From: Curtobacterium poinsettiae
GTDB lineage: Bacteria; Actinomycetota; Actinomycetes; Actinomycetales; Microbacteriaceae
Assembly (NCBI RefSeq): GCF_025677645.1
Contig: NZ_CP106879.1
Span: forward strand, 1,426,001 to 1,490,000
Reading direction: 5' to 3'
DNA: 64,000 bases
The notes under the pieces are model-generated. The model was not told where the DNA came from. It did not search any database and worked only from the letters and a program-made list of their open reading frames with translations. Each line of letters begins with the position of its first letter. Positions within the stretch are counted from its first letter, which is position 1. The position numbers and the translations under genes were made by a program. Positions 19,233 through 28,621 of this stretch are shown here, in pieces.

Positions 19233-20971
19233 GCGAGACACTGACCCAGCCGAACAGCAGCCGCACCGGTGGTACCGGTGCGCCGCTGCTCGAGATCACC
19301 GACCTGCAGGTCGGCTTCAAGACCCAGAGCGGCCTCGTGCAGGCCGTCCGCGGCGTCAACCTCACCCTCGAGCAGGGCGAACGCCTGGCCATCGTCGGCG
19401 AGTCCGGTTCCGGCAAGTCGACGAGCGCCCAGGCGATCATCAAGCTGCTGCCCGGCACCGGTGAGGTCACCGGCGGTTCGATCAAGTTCAACGGGCGCGA
19501 GCTCGTCGGGCTGAGCGACAAGGAGATGTCCGAGATCCGTGGGAAGGAGATCGGCTACGTCCCGCAGGACCCGATGTCGAACCTCAACCCGCTGTGGTCG
19601 ATCGGCTTCCAGGTCGAAGAGGCGATCCGTGCGAACGGCATGGCCACCGGCAAGGCGGCCGTCCGCGACCGCGCGATCGAGGTCCTCAAGGAGGCCGGGC
19701 TCGGCGACGCGTCGACCCGACTCAAGCAGTACCCGCACGAGTTCTCCGGCGGCATGCGGCAGCGCGTGCTCATCGGCATCGGTCTGTCGAGCCGCCCGCA
19801 GCTGCTCATCGCCGACGAGCCGACGAGTGCGCTCGACGTCACGGTGCAGCGCGTCATCCTCGACCACCTCGAGAGCCTGACCCGCGACTTCGGCACCTCG
19901 GTGCTGTTCATCACGCACGACCTCGGTCTCGCCGCCGAGCGAGCCGAGAAGCTCGTCGTGATGTACAAGGGCCAGGTCGTCGAGGCCGGTCCCTCGAAGG
20001 AGATCCTGGCCAACCCGCAGCACCCGTACACGCAGCGCCTCGTGGCCGCGGCGCCCTCGCTCGCGAGCCGCCGCATCCAGTCGAAGGTGCAGCACGAGCG
20101 CGTCGACATCGCCGACGCCGGCTCCGACGACGCCGAGCTGATCGCCCGGGCCCAGGAGCGCGAGCACCGTCCGGCCGAGGACCTCATCGTGGTGAAGAAC
20201 CTCGAGAAGGTCTACAAGCTGCGCGGGAAGAACCTCGCCACGCGCGAGCTCAAGGCGGTCGACGACGTGTCGTTCTCGATCCAGAAGGGCACCACCACGG
20301 CGCTCGTGGGCGAGTCCGGTTCGGGCAAGTCGACCGTCGCCAAGCTCGTCCTGCAGCTCGAGAGCATCACGAGCGGCACCGTGCAGTTCGACGGCATCGA
20401 CATCGGCGCGCTGAAGGGCAAGGACCTCTTCGACTTCCGCCGCCGCGTGCAGCCGGTGTTCCAGGACCCGTACGGCTCCCTGGACCCGATGTACAACGTC
20501 GGGAACACGATCGCCGAGCCGCTCGCCACGCACAAGGTGGGCGACAAGGCCTCGCGTCGTGCCCGGGTGCTCGAGCTGCTCGACCAGGTCGCGCTGCCGA
20601 AGTCGATGGTGAACCGCTACCCGAACGAGCTGTCCGGTGGCCAGCGACAGCGCATCGCCGTCGCCCGCGCGCTGGCGCTCAAGCCGGAGGTCATCGTCCT
20701 CGACGAGGCCGTCTCCGCGCTCGACGTGCTCGTGCAGGGGCAGATCCTCGACCTGCTCACCGAGCTGCAGACCGAGCTCGGCCTGACGTACCTGTTCATC
20801 ACCCACGACCTCGCGGTCGTCCGCCTCGTCGCGGACAACGTGTGCGTCATGCGACGTGGGCAGATCGTCGAGAAGGCGACGACCGACGAGGTCTTCGCCG
20901 CCCCGAAGGAGCAGTACACGAAGGACCTCCTGGCCGCCATCCCCGGCGCCGGGTTCGAGTTCGGACGCTGA
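19229..20971 (+). CDS. Fused double ABC ATPase, DppD-DppF type (system 1)
   Basis: 580 aa with two complete nucleotide-binding domains. The first has Walker [10 protein letters not shown] (K63) and signature FSGGMRQRV. The second has Walker [10 protein letters not shown] near residue 366 and signature [11 protein letters not shown]. Each has a Walker B (LLIADEPTSALD, VIVLDEAVSALD). It energises the permease pair upstream. Unlike the system 2 ATPase it lacks the Cys-rich C-terminal extension after each domain. In the second domain the Walker B glutamate is followed by Ala-Val rather than Pro-Thr/Val (DEAVSALD), a mild variation. Last secure gene of the operon. Confidence 0.93.
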   Translation: MSETLTQPNSSRTGGTGAPLLEITDLQVGFKTQSGLVQAVRGVNLTLEQGERLAIVGESGSGKSTSAQAIIKLLPGTGEVTGGSIKFNGRELVGLSDKEMSEIRGKEIGYVPQDPMSNLNPLWSIGFQVEEAIRANGMATGKAAVRDRAIEVLKEAGLGDASTRLKQYPHEFSGGMRQRVLIGIGLSSRPQLLIADEPTSALDVTVQRVILDHLESLTRDFGTSVLFITHDLGLAAERAEKLVVMYKGQVVEAGPSKEILANPQHPYTQRLVAAAPSLASRRIQSKVQHERVDIADAGSDDAELIARAQEREHRPAEDLIVVKNLEKVYKLRGKNLATRELKAVDDVSFSIQKGTTTALVGESGSGKSTVAKLVLQLESITSGTVQFDGIDIGALKGKDLFDFRRRVQPVFQDPYGSLDPMYNVGNTIAEPLATHKVGDKASRRARVLELLDQVALPKSMVNRYPNELSGGQRQRIAVARALALKPEVIVLDEAVSALDVLVQGQILDLLTELQTELGLTYLFITHDLAVVRLVADNVCVMRRGQIVEKATTDEVFAAPKEQYTKDLLAAIPGAGFEFGR

Positions 20972-21546
20972 TCCACCTGGACACGAACGAGGCCGGACGC
21001 CCCGTCGTCCTCCGCGCTGGTCGCGGGGGTGCGGTGGCGTCCGGCCTCGTCGCCGTCCTGGGGCTGTTCCTGCTCGGCGATGCGGCGTTCCGGGGGAGCT
21101 GGGACGTCGTCCTCCGTGCCGCCGGCCCGATCGCCGTGCTCGTCTGGGCGCTCTGGGTCCTGACCTACCGCCCCTGCATCGTGATCGACGAGCGCGCGGT
21201 CACCGTGGTCAACCCGCTCCGCCGCACCCTGGTGCCCTGGCCGGCCGTCGCCGACGTCCGGCTCCGCTGGCAGATCGTGATCGAGACGGTCGCCGGCCGG
21301 AAGATCCAGTGCTGGGGCGGCCCGTCGCTGCCGCGGCCCAAGCCGGCCCGGCGCGGTGAGCGGGCGGTCCTGCGGCAGCCGGACGAGATGACCGTGCTGC
21401 TCGACCGCTGGTCCGAGCACCGCGACGGTGCCGGTGCCGGCGCCGGCGACGCCGTGCGCGGCTGGGACGTGCCGGCCCTGGCGGTCGGCGCAGCCGCGCT
21501 GGCGCTGCTCGCCGCCTCGCTGCTCAGCCTGTGGCTGGGAGCCTGA
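20971..21546 (+). CDS. Bacterial PH-domain-like membrane protein, start codon unresolved
   Basis: About 190 aa. Two hydrophobic segments near the N-terminus (GAVASGLVAVLGLFLLGDAA, VLRAAGPIAVLVWALWVLTY) are followed by a PH-like beta domain (CIVIDERAVTVVNPLRRTLVPWPAVADVRL). A Pro/Arg-rich stretch and a final C-terminal helix end the protein. The coding signal begins right at the end of the ABC ATPase gene: residues IHLDTNEAGRPVVLRAGRGG look authentic. No ATG, GTG or TTG is in frame between 20841 and 21033; the first is GTG at 21034, which would remove the conserved first strand. Initiation at ATC 20971 (overlapping the upstream TGA), at CTG 20968, or at GTG 21034 are the options. Function unknown. 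Confidence 0.6.
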   Translation: MHLDTNEAGRPVVLRAGRGGAVASGLVAVLGLFLLGDAAFRGSWDVVLRAAGPIAVLVWALWVLTYRPCIVIDERAVTVVNPLRRTLVPWPAVADVRLRWQIVIETVAGRKIQCWGGPSLPRPKPARRGERAVLRQPDEMTVLLDRWSEHRDGAGAGAGDAVRGWDVPALAVGAAALALLAASLLSLWLGA

Positions 21547-21552
21547 CGCGGC

Positions 21553-21619
21553 TCGCGATCGCGACCACGGGACGGACGGGAGGCCCGGCGCACGACGCGC
21601 GCCGGGCCTCCCGTCCGTC
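21553..21619. terminator. Bidirectional terminator, second copy of the palindrome-plus-hairpin composite
   Basis: TCGCGATCGCGA (21553-21564) is followed by a perfect 21-base stem (21571-21591 with 21599-21619) containing GACGGACGGGAGGCCCGG. It is the same composite as at 4355-4421 and again lies at a convergent junction, between the PH-like gene and the minus-strand ATPase gene. Confidence 0.85.
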
Positions 21620-21623
21620 TGCT

Positions 21624-21720
21624 GGTCACGTCCACTGCCGCGCTCGGTGAGCAGAAATGGTCGAGTCGGCGAACGGGACCCGACCATTCCTGCTCACGAT
21701 CTGGAGCGGTGCACGTGACC
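21624..21720. repeat. 97-base inverted-repeat element at a convergent gene junction
   Basis: The outer ends GGTCACGT (21624-21631) and ACGTGACC (21713-21720) are complementary. An inner 17-base arm (21647-21663, GTGAGCAGAAATGGTCG) matches 21681-21697 with one mismatch. The whole could fold into one long stem with an internal loop. It lies directly after the terminator and 8 bases before the stop of the minus-strand ATPase. It has no coding potential; it may be a miniature palindromic element. Confidence 0.6.
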
Positions 21721-21727
21721 GGCGTCG

Positions 21728-23872
21728 TCAGACGACCGCGCCGACCCGTTCGGTGAGTAGGTGCTCCTGGTCGGTCTGGATGCAGGCGACACCGCGGCCG
21801 TGCACGGGCTCGAGACCCGGGTCGATCGTGCGGCACTGCTCCTGCCGGCCCTCGTCGAGGAGCTGGTAGAGCGGGCAGCGCGTGCGGAAGCGGCAGCCGT
21901 CGATGCGCTCCGTGGGGGAGGGCAGGTCGCCCTCGAGCAGGATGCGCCCGCGGGCGGCCTCGGCCATCGGGTCCGGAACCGGCACGGCCGACAGCAGGGC
22001 CCGGGTGTACGGGTGCTGGGGGTTCGAGAAGACCGCGTCGCCGTCGCCGTACTCGACGATGCGGCCGAGGTACATGACCGCGACGTCGTCGGCGATGTGC
22101 CGGACCACGGACAGGTCGTGCGCCACGAACAGGTAGGACAGCCCGAGGCGGTGCTTGAGGTCCTCGAGCAGGTTGATCACACCGGCCTGCACGGAGACGT
22201 CGAGCGCGGAGACCGGCTCGTCGAGCACCAGGATCTTCGGCTCGACGATGAGCGCACGGGCGATGCCGATGCGCTGCCGCTGGCCGCCGGAGAACTCGTG
22301 CGGGTACCGGTCGATGTAGCTCGGTTCGAGTCCGACCAGCTCGAGCACCTCGCGCACCCGCCGGCGGATCTCGTCCTTCGCGACGCCGTGCACGGTGAGG
22401 GGTTCGCCGATCACCGAGCCGATGTCGAGGCGGGGGTCGATCGACGCCATCGGGTCCTGGAACACGACCTGGATGTCGCGGCGCAGTGCCAGACGGTCCT
22501 TCTTGGACAGCGAGGCGGTGTCGACGCCGTTCACCCGGATGGTGCCGTGCTGGGCACCGGCGAGCTCGAGGATCTCCATGATGGTGGTCGTCTTGCCGCA
22601 GCCGGACTCGCCGACCAGGCCGAGCACCTGCCCGCGCTTGAGGGTGAGGGAGATGCCGTCCACCGCGTGCACCTCGCCGATCTGCCGACGGAACAGCGCA
22701 CCCTTGGTGAGCGGGAACGTCTTGACGACGTCCTGCAGCTCGAGCACGACCTCGTCGCCGTGGTCGACCGCTGCCTCGGGGACGTCCTCGGGGCGGGGGA
22801 AGATCTCCGAGCGCTCGAGGGTGCCCGCGGCGATCTCGTCGCGACGGATGCACGCGGCGGTGTGGTCGTCGAGCAGGGTGCCGTTGCCGATCGTCTGGAC
22901 GGCACCGGTCAGGACCGGGTTGTCGGCGCTCTGCGGCACCGACGGTGCGACGAGGGCGGGTTCGCCGTCGCGGCACGCGTCGATGACGGCGGGGCAGCGG
23001 TCGGCGAACGGGCAGCCGGTCGGCTTCTGCGTGAGCAGGGGCGGGCGGCCGTCGAGCGGGACGAGCCGCTCGGTGCGGGCGGACGTCATGTTCGGCATCG
23101 ACCGGAGCAGCCCGATCGTGTACGGCATCACCGGCTCGCGGAACAGGGGGAGCACCGGCGCCGTCTCGACGATCCGGCCGGCGTACATCACGGCGACGCG
23201 GTCGGCGTTGCCGGCGACGACGCCGAGGTCGTGCGTGATGAGCACGACGGCCGCGCCGGTCATGTCCTTGGCGGTCTGCAGCACGTCGAGGATCTGCGCC
23301 TGGATCGTCACGTCGAGCGCCGTGGTCGGCTCGTCGGCGATGATCAGCTTCGGGTCGTTCGCGATGGCGATGGCGATCATCGCGCGCTGTCGCATGCCGC
23401 CGGAGAACTCGTGCGGGAACGCGTCGAGTCGTCGCGCCGGGTTCGGGATGCCGACGATGCGCAGGAGTTCCTCGGCGCGGGTGCGTGCGGCGTGCTGGGT
23501 GAGGGAGCGGTCGTGCAGGCGCAGGCCCTCGATGATCTGCTGGCCGATCGTGTACACCGGCGTCAGGGCGGACAGCGGGTCCTGGAACACCATCGCGATG
23601 TCCCGACCGCGCAGCGCCGACATCTCGCGGTCGTTCCTGCCGACGAGCTCCTGCCCGTCGAACCGGATGCTGCCCTGCACCTGGGCGGACGACGGCAGCA
23701 GACCCATCACGGCCATCGAGGACACCGACTTGCCGGAACCCGACTCGCCCACGATGCCGAGGAACTCACCGGGGGCCACCGAGTAGTCGACACCCCGGAC
23801 CGCGTACACGGGCTTGGTCTTCGGGTTGAACGTGACCGACAGGTCGGACACGGTGAGCAGCGGCTCAGTCAC
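21728..23872 (-). CDS. Fused double ABC ATPase, DppD-DppF type with Cys-rich oligopeptide tails (system 2)
   Basis: 714 aa. First domain: Walker [10 protein letters not shown] (K48), signature [10 protein letters not shown], then a Cys-rich tail ([19 protein letters not shown]...AACIRR). Second domain: Walker [11 protein letters not shown] near residue 422, signature [10 protein letters not shown], tail [22 protein letters not shown]...ACIQ. These tails are the oligopeptide-transporter C-terminal domain and can bind an iron-sulphur cluster in relatives. Its start overlaps the DppC stop by 8 bases, so it is the last gene of the minus-strand permease operon. It powers system 2. Confidence 0.94.
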   Translation of the reverse strand: MTEPLLTVSDLSVTFNPKTKPVYAVRGVDYSVAPGEFLGIVGESGSGKSVSSMAVMGLLPSSAQVQGSIRFDGQELVGRNDREMSALRGRDIAMVFQDPLSALTPVYTIGQQIIEGLRLHDRSLTQHAARTRAEELLRIVGIPNPARRLDAFPHEFSGGMRQRAMIAIAIANDPKLIIADEPTTALDVTIQAQILDVLQTAKDMTGAAVVLITHDLGVVAGNADRVAVMYAGRIVETAPVLPLFREPVMPYTIGLLRSMPNMTSARTERLVPLDGRPPLLTQKPTGCPFADRCPAVIDACRDGEPALVAPSVPQSADNPVLTGAVQTIGNGTLLDDHTAACIRRDEIAAGTLERSEIFPRPEDVPEAAVDHGDEVVLELQDVVKTFPLTKGALFRRQIGEVHAVDGISLTLKRGQVLGLVGESGCGKTTTIMEILELAGAQHGTIRVNGVDTASLSKKDRLALRRDIQVVFQDPMASIDPRLDIGSVIGEPLTVHGVAKDEIRRRVREVLELVGLEPSYIDRYPHEFSGGQRQRIGIARALIVEPKILVLDEPVSALDVSVQAGVINLLEDLKHRLGLSYLFVAHDLSVVRHIADDVAVMYLGRIVEYGDGDAVFSNPQHPYTRALLSAVPVPDPMAEAARGRILLEGDLPSPTERIDGCRFRTRCPLYQLLDEGRQEQCRTIDPGLEPVHGRGVACIQTDQEHLLTERVGAVV

Positions 23873-24803
23873 GGTTGGCTCCGGAGGTGGGGTCGATGGC
23901 GTCGCGCAGGGCGTCGCCGAGCAGGCTGGTCGAGAGCACGGTCGCGACCAGGGTCGCGGCGGGCAGGACGAACAGCCACGGTCGGGTGACGGCGGACTGG
24001 CTGCCGGCGGCGAGCAGGGTGCCGAGCGAGACGTCGGGGATCTGGATGCCGAAGCCGAAGAAGCTCAGCGAGCTCTCCGCCAGGATCGCGGCGCCGACGC
24101 CGAGCGTGGCGTCGATGATGAGCAGCGACGCCACGTTCGGCAGGATGTGCCGGCGGATGATCGTGAACGCCGGGACGCCCATGAACCGGGCGGCCTTGAC
24201 GTAGTCGCGCTCGCGCAGGGACATCGTCTGGCCGCGGATCACGCGGGCCATCACCATCCAGCTGAACACCGCGAGGCCGACGATGAGGGCCACCCACGTC
24301 AGGTTCTTGAAGACCGGGCTGAGCAGCACGAGCGCGTAGAACGACGGGATCACGAGCAGCAGGTCGATGACCCACACGAGCAGCCGGTCGGTGACGCCGC
24401 CGAAGTACCCGGCGATCGCGCCGACGATGCCGGCGATCAGGGTCGCTGCCGGCCCGGCGATCAGGCCGATGAGCAGCGACTTCTGCAGGCCGACCAGGGT
24501 CTGCGCGTAGATGTCCTGGCCGATGTCGTTCGTGCCGAACCAGTGCGCGGCGCTCGGCGGCATGCCGAACGCCAGCCCGTCCGAGTCGACGGCGTTCCAG
24601 TGGTACAGGTACGGGCCGAGGAACGCCCAGAGGATGATGAGCAGCAGGGCGCTGCCGCCGATGCGCGCGCGCCAGGTGCCGAACACCTTGCGCCAGAGCG
24701 GGGTGCGGCCGCCCGTCACCTCGATGACGTGCGCCGGCGTCCCGGCGTTGCCGTCGCCGGGGTCACCGGCGGTGGTCGTGGTCGTGGGGTCGAGAACAGA
24801 CAC
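23865..24803 (-). CDS. Dpp/Opp-type ABC permease, DppC subunit (system 2)
   Basis: 312 aa. OppC_N segment ([22 protein letters not shown]), periplasmic [20 protein letters not shown] and the EAA loop at [22 protein letters not shown] are all typical. It forms the channel with the DppB subunit encoded just upstream (3-base gap) and overlaps the ATPase gene by 8 bases. Strongly diverged from the system 1 DppC, so the two operons are not a recent duplication. Confidence 0.92.
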   Translation of the reverse strand: MSVLDPTTTTTAGDPGDGNAGTPAHVIEVTGGRTPLWRKVFGTWRARIGGSALLLIILWAFLGPYLYHWNAVDSDGLAFGMPPSAAHWFGTNDIGQDIYAQTLVGLQKSLLIGLIAGPAATLIAGIVGAIAGYFGGVTDRLLVWVIDLLLVIPSFYALVLLSPVFKNLTWVALIVGLAVFSWMVMARVIRGQTMSLRERDYVKAARFMGVPAFTIIRRHILPNVASLLIIDATLGVGAAILAESSLSFFGFGIQIPDVSLGTLLAAGSQSAVTRPWLFVLPAATLVATVLSTSLLGDALRDAIDPTSGANRD

Positions 24804-24806
24804 GGG

Positions 24807-25787
24807 TCACACCCTCACTCGCGGGTCGAGCGCGGCGTACAGCAGGTCCGCGAGGGTCCCTGCGATGAGCACGAGGATCGCTGTGAAGAGGATCGTGCCC
24901 GATGCCGCGTTGATGTCGTTGTTGCTGATGCTCTGGACGAAGTACTCGCCCATCCCGTGCCAGCTGAAGACCAGCTCGGTGATGCTCGCGCCGGTCAGGA
25001 TGAGTCCGAACGAGTACGCGAAGAAGGTTGACATCGGGATGAGGGCGACCCGCACGCCGTGGCGCATGATCGCCGACCCGCGGGTGCGGCCCTTCGAGCG
25101 TGCGGTGCGGATGAAGTCGTTCGACAGCACGTCGAGCATCGCCGAGCGCTGGTAGCGCGAGTACGTGGCGACGGCACCGATCGTCAGCGAGATCGTCGGT
25201 AGCAACAGGTGCACGAGCCGGTCGCCGAGCACCGGGAAGAACCCGGTCACCCCCGGCGTGTACTCGCCCGTGAACCGGATCACCTGCGTCCCGACGCCCT
25301 GGTTGAGCGTGGTCGCGAGGATCATCAGCACGACCGCGATGACGAAGGTCGGGGTGGCGAGCACCGCGAACGACAGGTACGTCGAGACCTGGTCGGAGGT
25401 GCGGTACTGCCGGACCGCGTTCCAGACCCCGAGGAGCACCCCGAGGACCGCGCCGAGCAGCGTGCCGATCACGAGCAGCCGCAGGCTCGTGCCGGAGCGG
25501 GCGATGATGTCGGCCGTCACCTCGGTGCCGCGGGTGCTCATGCCGAGCGAGCCGTGCGTCACCAGACCGACCCACCAGTCCCAGGTGCGGACCAGGAGCG
25601 GGGTGTCCGGATCGGCGCCGAGCTTGCGGAGCGACGCCTCGATGGTGCCCTGCGGCACGGCCGGGTTGCGCCCCAGGAACCGGGCCGCCGGGTTGAGCGT
25701 CGTGCTGGCGAGGATGTACCCGAGCGTGGTCGCCACGATCGTCAGGACGATGTAGTTGACGATCCGCTTTGCGATGAAGGCGAGCAT
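24807..25787 (-). CDS. Dpp/Opp-type ABC permease, DppB subunit (system 2)
   Basis: 326 aa. MLAFIAKRIVNYIVLTIVAT is a standard DppB start; a longer-than-usual periplasmic loop (about 28-95) precedes the permease core. EAA loop: RTARSKGRTRGSAIMRHGVRVALIP. First gene of the minus-strand operon DppB-DppC-DppDF. A TAGCCT around 25843-25848 on the minus strand could be its -10 box, giving a leader of roughly 50 bases. It is divergent from its likely binding-protein gene at 26043, sharing a 255-base control region. Confidence 0.92.
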   Translation of the reverse strand: MLAFIAKRIVNYIVLTIVATTLGYILASTTLNPAARFLGRNPAVPQGTIEASLRKLGADPDTPLLVRTWDWWVGLVTHGSLGMSTRGTEVTADIIARSGTSLRLLVIGTLLGAVLGVLLGVWNAVRQYRTSDQVSTYLSFAVLATPTFVIAVVLMILATTLNQGVGTQVIRFTGEYTPGVTGFFPVLGDRLVHLLLPTISLTIGAVATYSRYQRSAMLDVLSNDFIRTARSKGRTRGSAIMRHGVRVALIPMSTFFAYSFGLILTGASITELVFSWHGMGEYFVQSISNNDINAASGTILFTAILVLIAGTLADLLYAALDPRVRV

Positions 25788-25933
25788 GTGGTTCGTGACC
25801 TCTGGGTGCGGCCGTCCGACCGGACGGCGTTGTCGGTGGCGACAGGCTAGCCGTTCGGGCGACTGGTTGGGACAACGGAAGTGACGCTATGCAACATTCG
25901 TTACGAGCGTGTTTCGATTCATCGCACAGACCC

Positions 25934-25961
25934 TTGTGCCGCCTTCGGATGTGGCTAGGGT
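25934..25961 (+). promoter_or_regulatory. Candidate promoter for the system 2 binding-protein gene
   Basis: TTGTGC (25934-25939) and TAGGGT (25956-25961) are 16 bases apart, about 80 bases before the ATG at 26043. The 255-base divergent region also contains TATGCAAC and GTTACGAG (about 25887-25905), which resemble repeats in front of system 1. Confidence 0.5.
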
Positions 25962-26042
25962 TCTCAACCAACAGACGCGACGGCGGGGGCCGCCGCGGTC
26001 CAGCGCGATCCGCGCGAACCACAACGAAAGGGAATCCTCGCC

Positions 26043-27761
26043 ATGCGAAAGAGGATCAAGGGCATCGCCGTCCTCGCCACCGCTGCGGCTGCCGCCGTCG
26101 TGCTGGCGGGCTGCTCGGGCGGCGGACAGGCCGGCAACAGCAGCTCCGCGGTCGCCGAGTCGTCACTGAAGTCGACCGGCTGGACCGTCGCGGACCGCGC
26201 CGACGTCAAGGACGGCGGGTCGATCACCCTGCCGATCGACACGGCTCCGGCCAACTGGCAGCTGCAGAACCTGGACTCGGGGACGGTCGACGACAACACG
26301 ATCTCCGGCACCTACCTGCCGAGCTTCATCCAGTTCAAGGAGAACGGCGAGTGGGAGGCGAACAAGGACTTCGTCGACTCGATCGAGCTGACGAAGGACT
26401 CGCCCCAGACCGTCGAGATCAAGATCAACCCGAAGGCCGTGTGGTCGGACGGCACCCCGATCAGCGCGAAGGACGTCATCGCGAACTGGAAGGCGCTGAA
26501 CGGCACGAACAAGGCCTTCGCGCCCCTCGCCACCAACGTGTGGGAGGACGTGGACTCGGTCAAGCAGGGCTCCGACGAGCGTGACGTCATCATGACGTTC
26601 TCGAAGACCAACGCCGACTGGGCGTCGGTCTTCACGGCGATCTACCCGTACTGGGCCGTCGACACCCCGGACCACTTCAACAAGGCCTGGGCCAAGGGCC
26701 CGTACGCGGCCGACGGCAAGACGTACGTCTCCGGTGGTCCGTACATCCTGAAGTCCTTCGACGCCAACGGCGGCGTCGTGACCTTCGAGAAGAACCCGAA
26801 GTGGTGGGGCGACGAGGGCAAGCTCGACACGATCGTCTTCAAGACGGTGTCCCGTGACGGTGTCGCCCAGGCGTACGGCAACAAGGAGCTCGACGCGTTC
26901 AACCTGAACGGCAGCGCCGACAACCTCAAGACGGCGAACTCGCGCTCGGACTCGAAGATCGAGCGGTCGCTCGGTACCACGCAGCGCCAGATCACGCTGA
27001 ACGGCACATCGGACGTATTCAAGGACCAGGACGTGCGCCAGGCGTTCGCGCAGGCGATCAACCGCAAGGTGCTCGCCCAGGCGATCCTGTCGCCGGTGAA
27101 GAGCCCGGGCGACGTGCTCAACAACCTGACGTACCTGCCCGGTCAGGAGGGCTACCAGGACGACGTGTCGAGCGTCTACGGCTACAGCACCGAGAAGGCG
27201 AAGTCGAAGCTCGAGGACGCGGGCTGGAAGATCGGCTCGGACGGCTACGCGACCAAGGGCGGCAAGGAACTCGACGTCCGCTTCGTGATCCCGTCGGACA
27301 ACCCGAACTCGGCGAACATCGCGCAGCTCGTGCAGCAGCAGACCAAGCTCGCCGGCTTCAAGGTGACCATCGACACCGTGCCCACCGACGACTTCTTCAC
27401 GAAGTACATCACCACGACGACCCGTGACTTCGACGCCACGTACTTCGCGTGGCAGGGCACGCCGTTCCCGATCTCGTCGCTGAAGTCGATCTACTACCCC
27501 GCCGACGCCGGCCAGAACTACACCGGCGTGACGGACGACTCGCTCGGTGCCGCGTGGGACAAGGCGAACGGCGAGCTCGACCCGGACGCTCGCATCAAGG
27601 ACGCCCAGGCCATCGACAAGAAGATCGTCGCGGTCGCCGGCACCATCCCGCTGTTCGCCGAGCCGTACGCCTGGGGTGTGCGCAAGGACCTGGTGAACTA
27701 CGGTCCGGCGCAGTTCCAGCAGTCCTCGGTCAAGTGGCAGGACGTCGGCTACACGAAGTAG
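26043..27761 (+). CDS. Peptide ABC transporter substrate-binding lipoprotein (system 2)
   Basis: 572 aa. Lipoprotein signal MRKRIKGIAVLATAAAAAVV with lipobox LAGC (Cys24), then a SBP_bac_5 domain: SAKDVIANWKAL, VSGGPYILKSFD, VRQAFAQAINRKVLAQ, DDFFTKYITTTTRDFDATYF. It lies divergently from the DppB-DppC-DppDF operon, its obvious partner. Ligand class (di-, oligopeptide or other) is not determinable. It is only distantly similar to the system 1 lipoprotein, suggesting a different ligand range. A terminator follows at 27781-27816. Confidence 0.92.
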   Translation: MRKRIKGIAVLATAAAAAVVLAGCSGGGQAGNSSSAVAESSLKSTGWTVADRADVKDGGSITLPIDTAPANWQLQNLDSGTVDDNTISGTYLPSFIQFKENGEWEANKDFVDSIELTKDSPQTVEIKINPKAVWSDGTPISAKDVIANWKALNGTNKAFAPLATNVWEDVDSVKQGSDERDVIMTFSKTNADWASVFTAIYPYWAVDTPDHFNKAWAKGPYAADGKTYVSGGPYILKSFDANGGVVTFEKNPKWWGDEGKLDTIVFKTVSRDGVAQAYGNKELDAFNLNGSADNLKTANSRSDSKIERSLGTTQRQITLNGTSDVFKDQDVRQAFAQAINRKVLAQAILSPVKSPGDVLNNLTYLPGQEGYQDDVSSVYGYSTEKAKSKLEDAGWKIGSDGYATKGGKELDVRFVIPSDNPNSANIAQLVQQQTKLAGFKVTIDTVPTDDFFTKYITTTTRDFDATYFAWQGTPFPISSLKSIYYPADAGQNYTGVTDDSLGAAWDKANGELDPDARIKDAQAIDKKIVAVAGTIPLFAEPYAWGVRKDLVNYGPAQFQQSSVKWQDVGYTK

Positions 27762-27780
27762 TCGCGACCGCGTTCACGAA

Positions 27781-27816
27781 CGACACCCTCGACGTCGCAC
27801 GACGTCGGGGGTGTCG
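27781..27816 (+). terminator. Terminator after system 2 binding-protein gene
   Basis: 17-base stem (27781-27797 with 27800-27816, arm CGACACCCTCGACGTCG, one G-U pair) with a 2-base loop, 19 bases after the stop codon. It lies between convergent genes and could serve both. Confidence 0.75.
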
Positions 27817-27876
27817 TCCTGTGTCGGGGCGCTGTCGTGCGGCACGGCCGCGAGGACTGCGCGGACTGCGCGGACG

Positions 27877-28428
27877 CTAGAACCGTGCCGCCGCGAGCGA
27901 CGCCGCGACCCCGAGGACGACCATCGCCAGGATCGTCCAGCCGTGGGTGCGGTGCGTGATCGGCGCAGCCGTCACGGTCGACGGGGGTGGGCCGTCCTGC
28001 GCTGCCGGGGCGGGCACGTGGGCCAGCATCCGCGCGGCCGCAGCGTCGACGTCCAGGCGATCCGGGCCTCCCGGCTGGTCACCGGTGTGCTCGGCGAGAC
28101 GCGCCGTCGGGCGGGTCGCGATCCAGACACGGCGGACGCCCTCGCTGGTGACCACCTCGATGCCGTACTTCGTTCGCACCTCGCTGATGCGGGACCAGGT
28201 GTAGGTGCTGGTCCGCCGGACGTCCACGATGCGCAGGTGCTCCGGCGTCAGCTCGATCCGGGGACGCCACAGCGCAGCCCAGGCGACGAACGCGACGGCG
28301 ATGCTCGGGATCGGCACGAGCCAGGCGGCGCCGCCGCCGAGCAGGGCCAGCGGAACGAGCACGACTGCCACGACCCAGAGAACGACGGCGAGGGCGCGCA
28401 GGCCGGGGGCGACGATGGTGGTGGGCAC
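27877..28428 (-). CDS. PH-domain-like membrane protein
   Basis: 183 aa. Two N-terminal membrane helices (VVLWVVAVVLVPLALLGGG, PSIAVAFVAWAALW), a PH-like cytosolic domain (RIELTPEHLRIVDVRRTSTYTWSRISEVRTKYGIEV...RVWIATRP) and a C-terminal membrane helix (HGWTILAMVVLGVAASLAAA). The IEV-xx-SEG-xx-R-VWIATR strand pattern is typical of actinobacterial PH proteins. I chose GTG 28428 because TACCCT (28435-28440 on the minus strand) lies 6 bases upstream; a further in-frame GTG at 28482 lacks support. Function unknown. The upstream region holds an 11-base inverted repeat (28446-28456 with 28514-28524). Confidence 0.75.
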   Translation of the reverse strand: MPTTIVAPGLRALAVVLWVVAVVLVPLALLGGGAAWLVPIPSIAVAFVAWAALWRPRIELTPEHLRIVDVRRTSTYTWSRISEVRTKYGIEVVTSEGVRRVWIATRPTARLAEHTGDQPGGPDRLDVDAAAARMLAHVPAPAAQDGPPPSTVTAAPITHRTHGWTILAMVVLGVAASLAAARF

Positions 28429-28621
28429 CGGACGAGGGTACGAGATGCCTCCCCGGAGACGCCCGGGGAGCGGGTGTGACACACCGGCGCGTATCTCCGG
28501 ACGACCCGATTCCCCGGGGAGGCAGATCCTGGACGGACCCTCGTGCCGACAATGGTCGTCGCCCCCAGTTGGGGTGTCAATACCCCATCGCGACGCATTC
28601 AGGGGACTCCCACGCCCGGGA

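Noticed and set aside
19594..20967. Long plus-strand frame overlapping the system 1 ATPase, upstream of the PH-like protein
   Set aside because: Only the part after the ATPase stop has membrane helices and normal composition; the upstream part is an out-of-frame reading of the ATPase.
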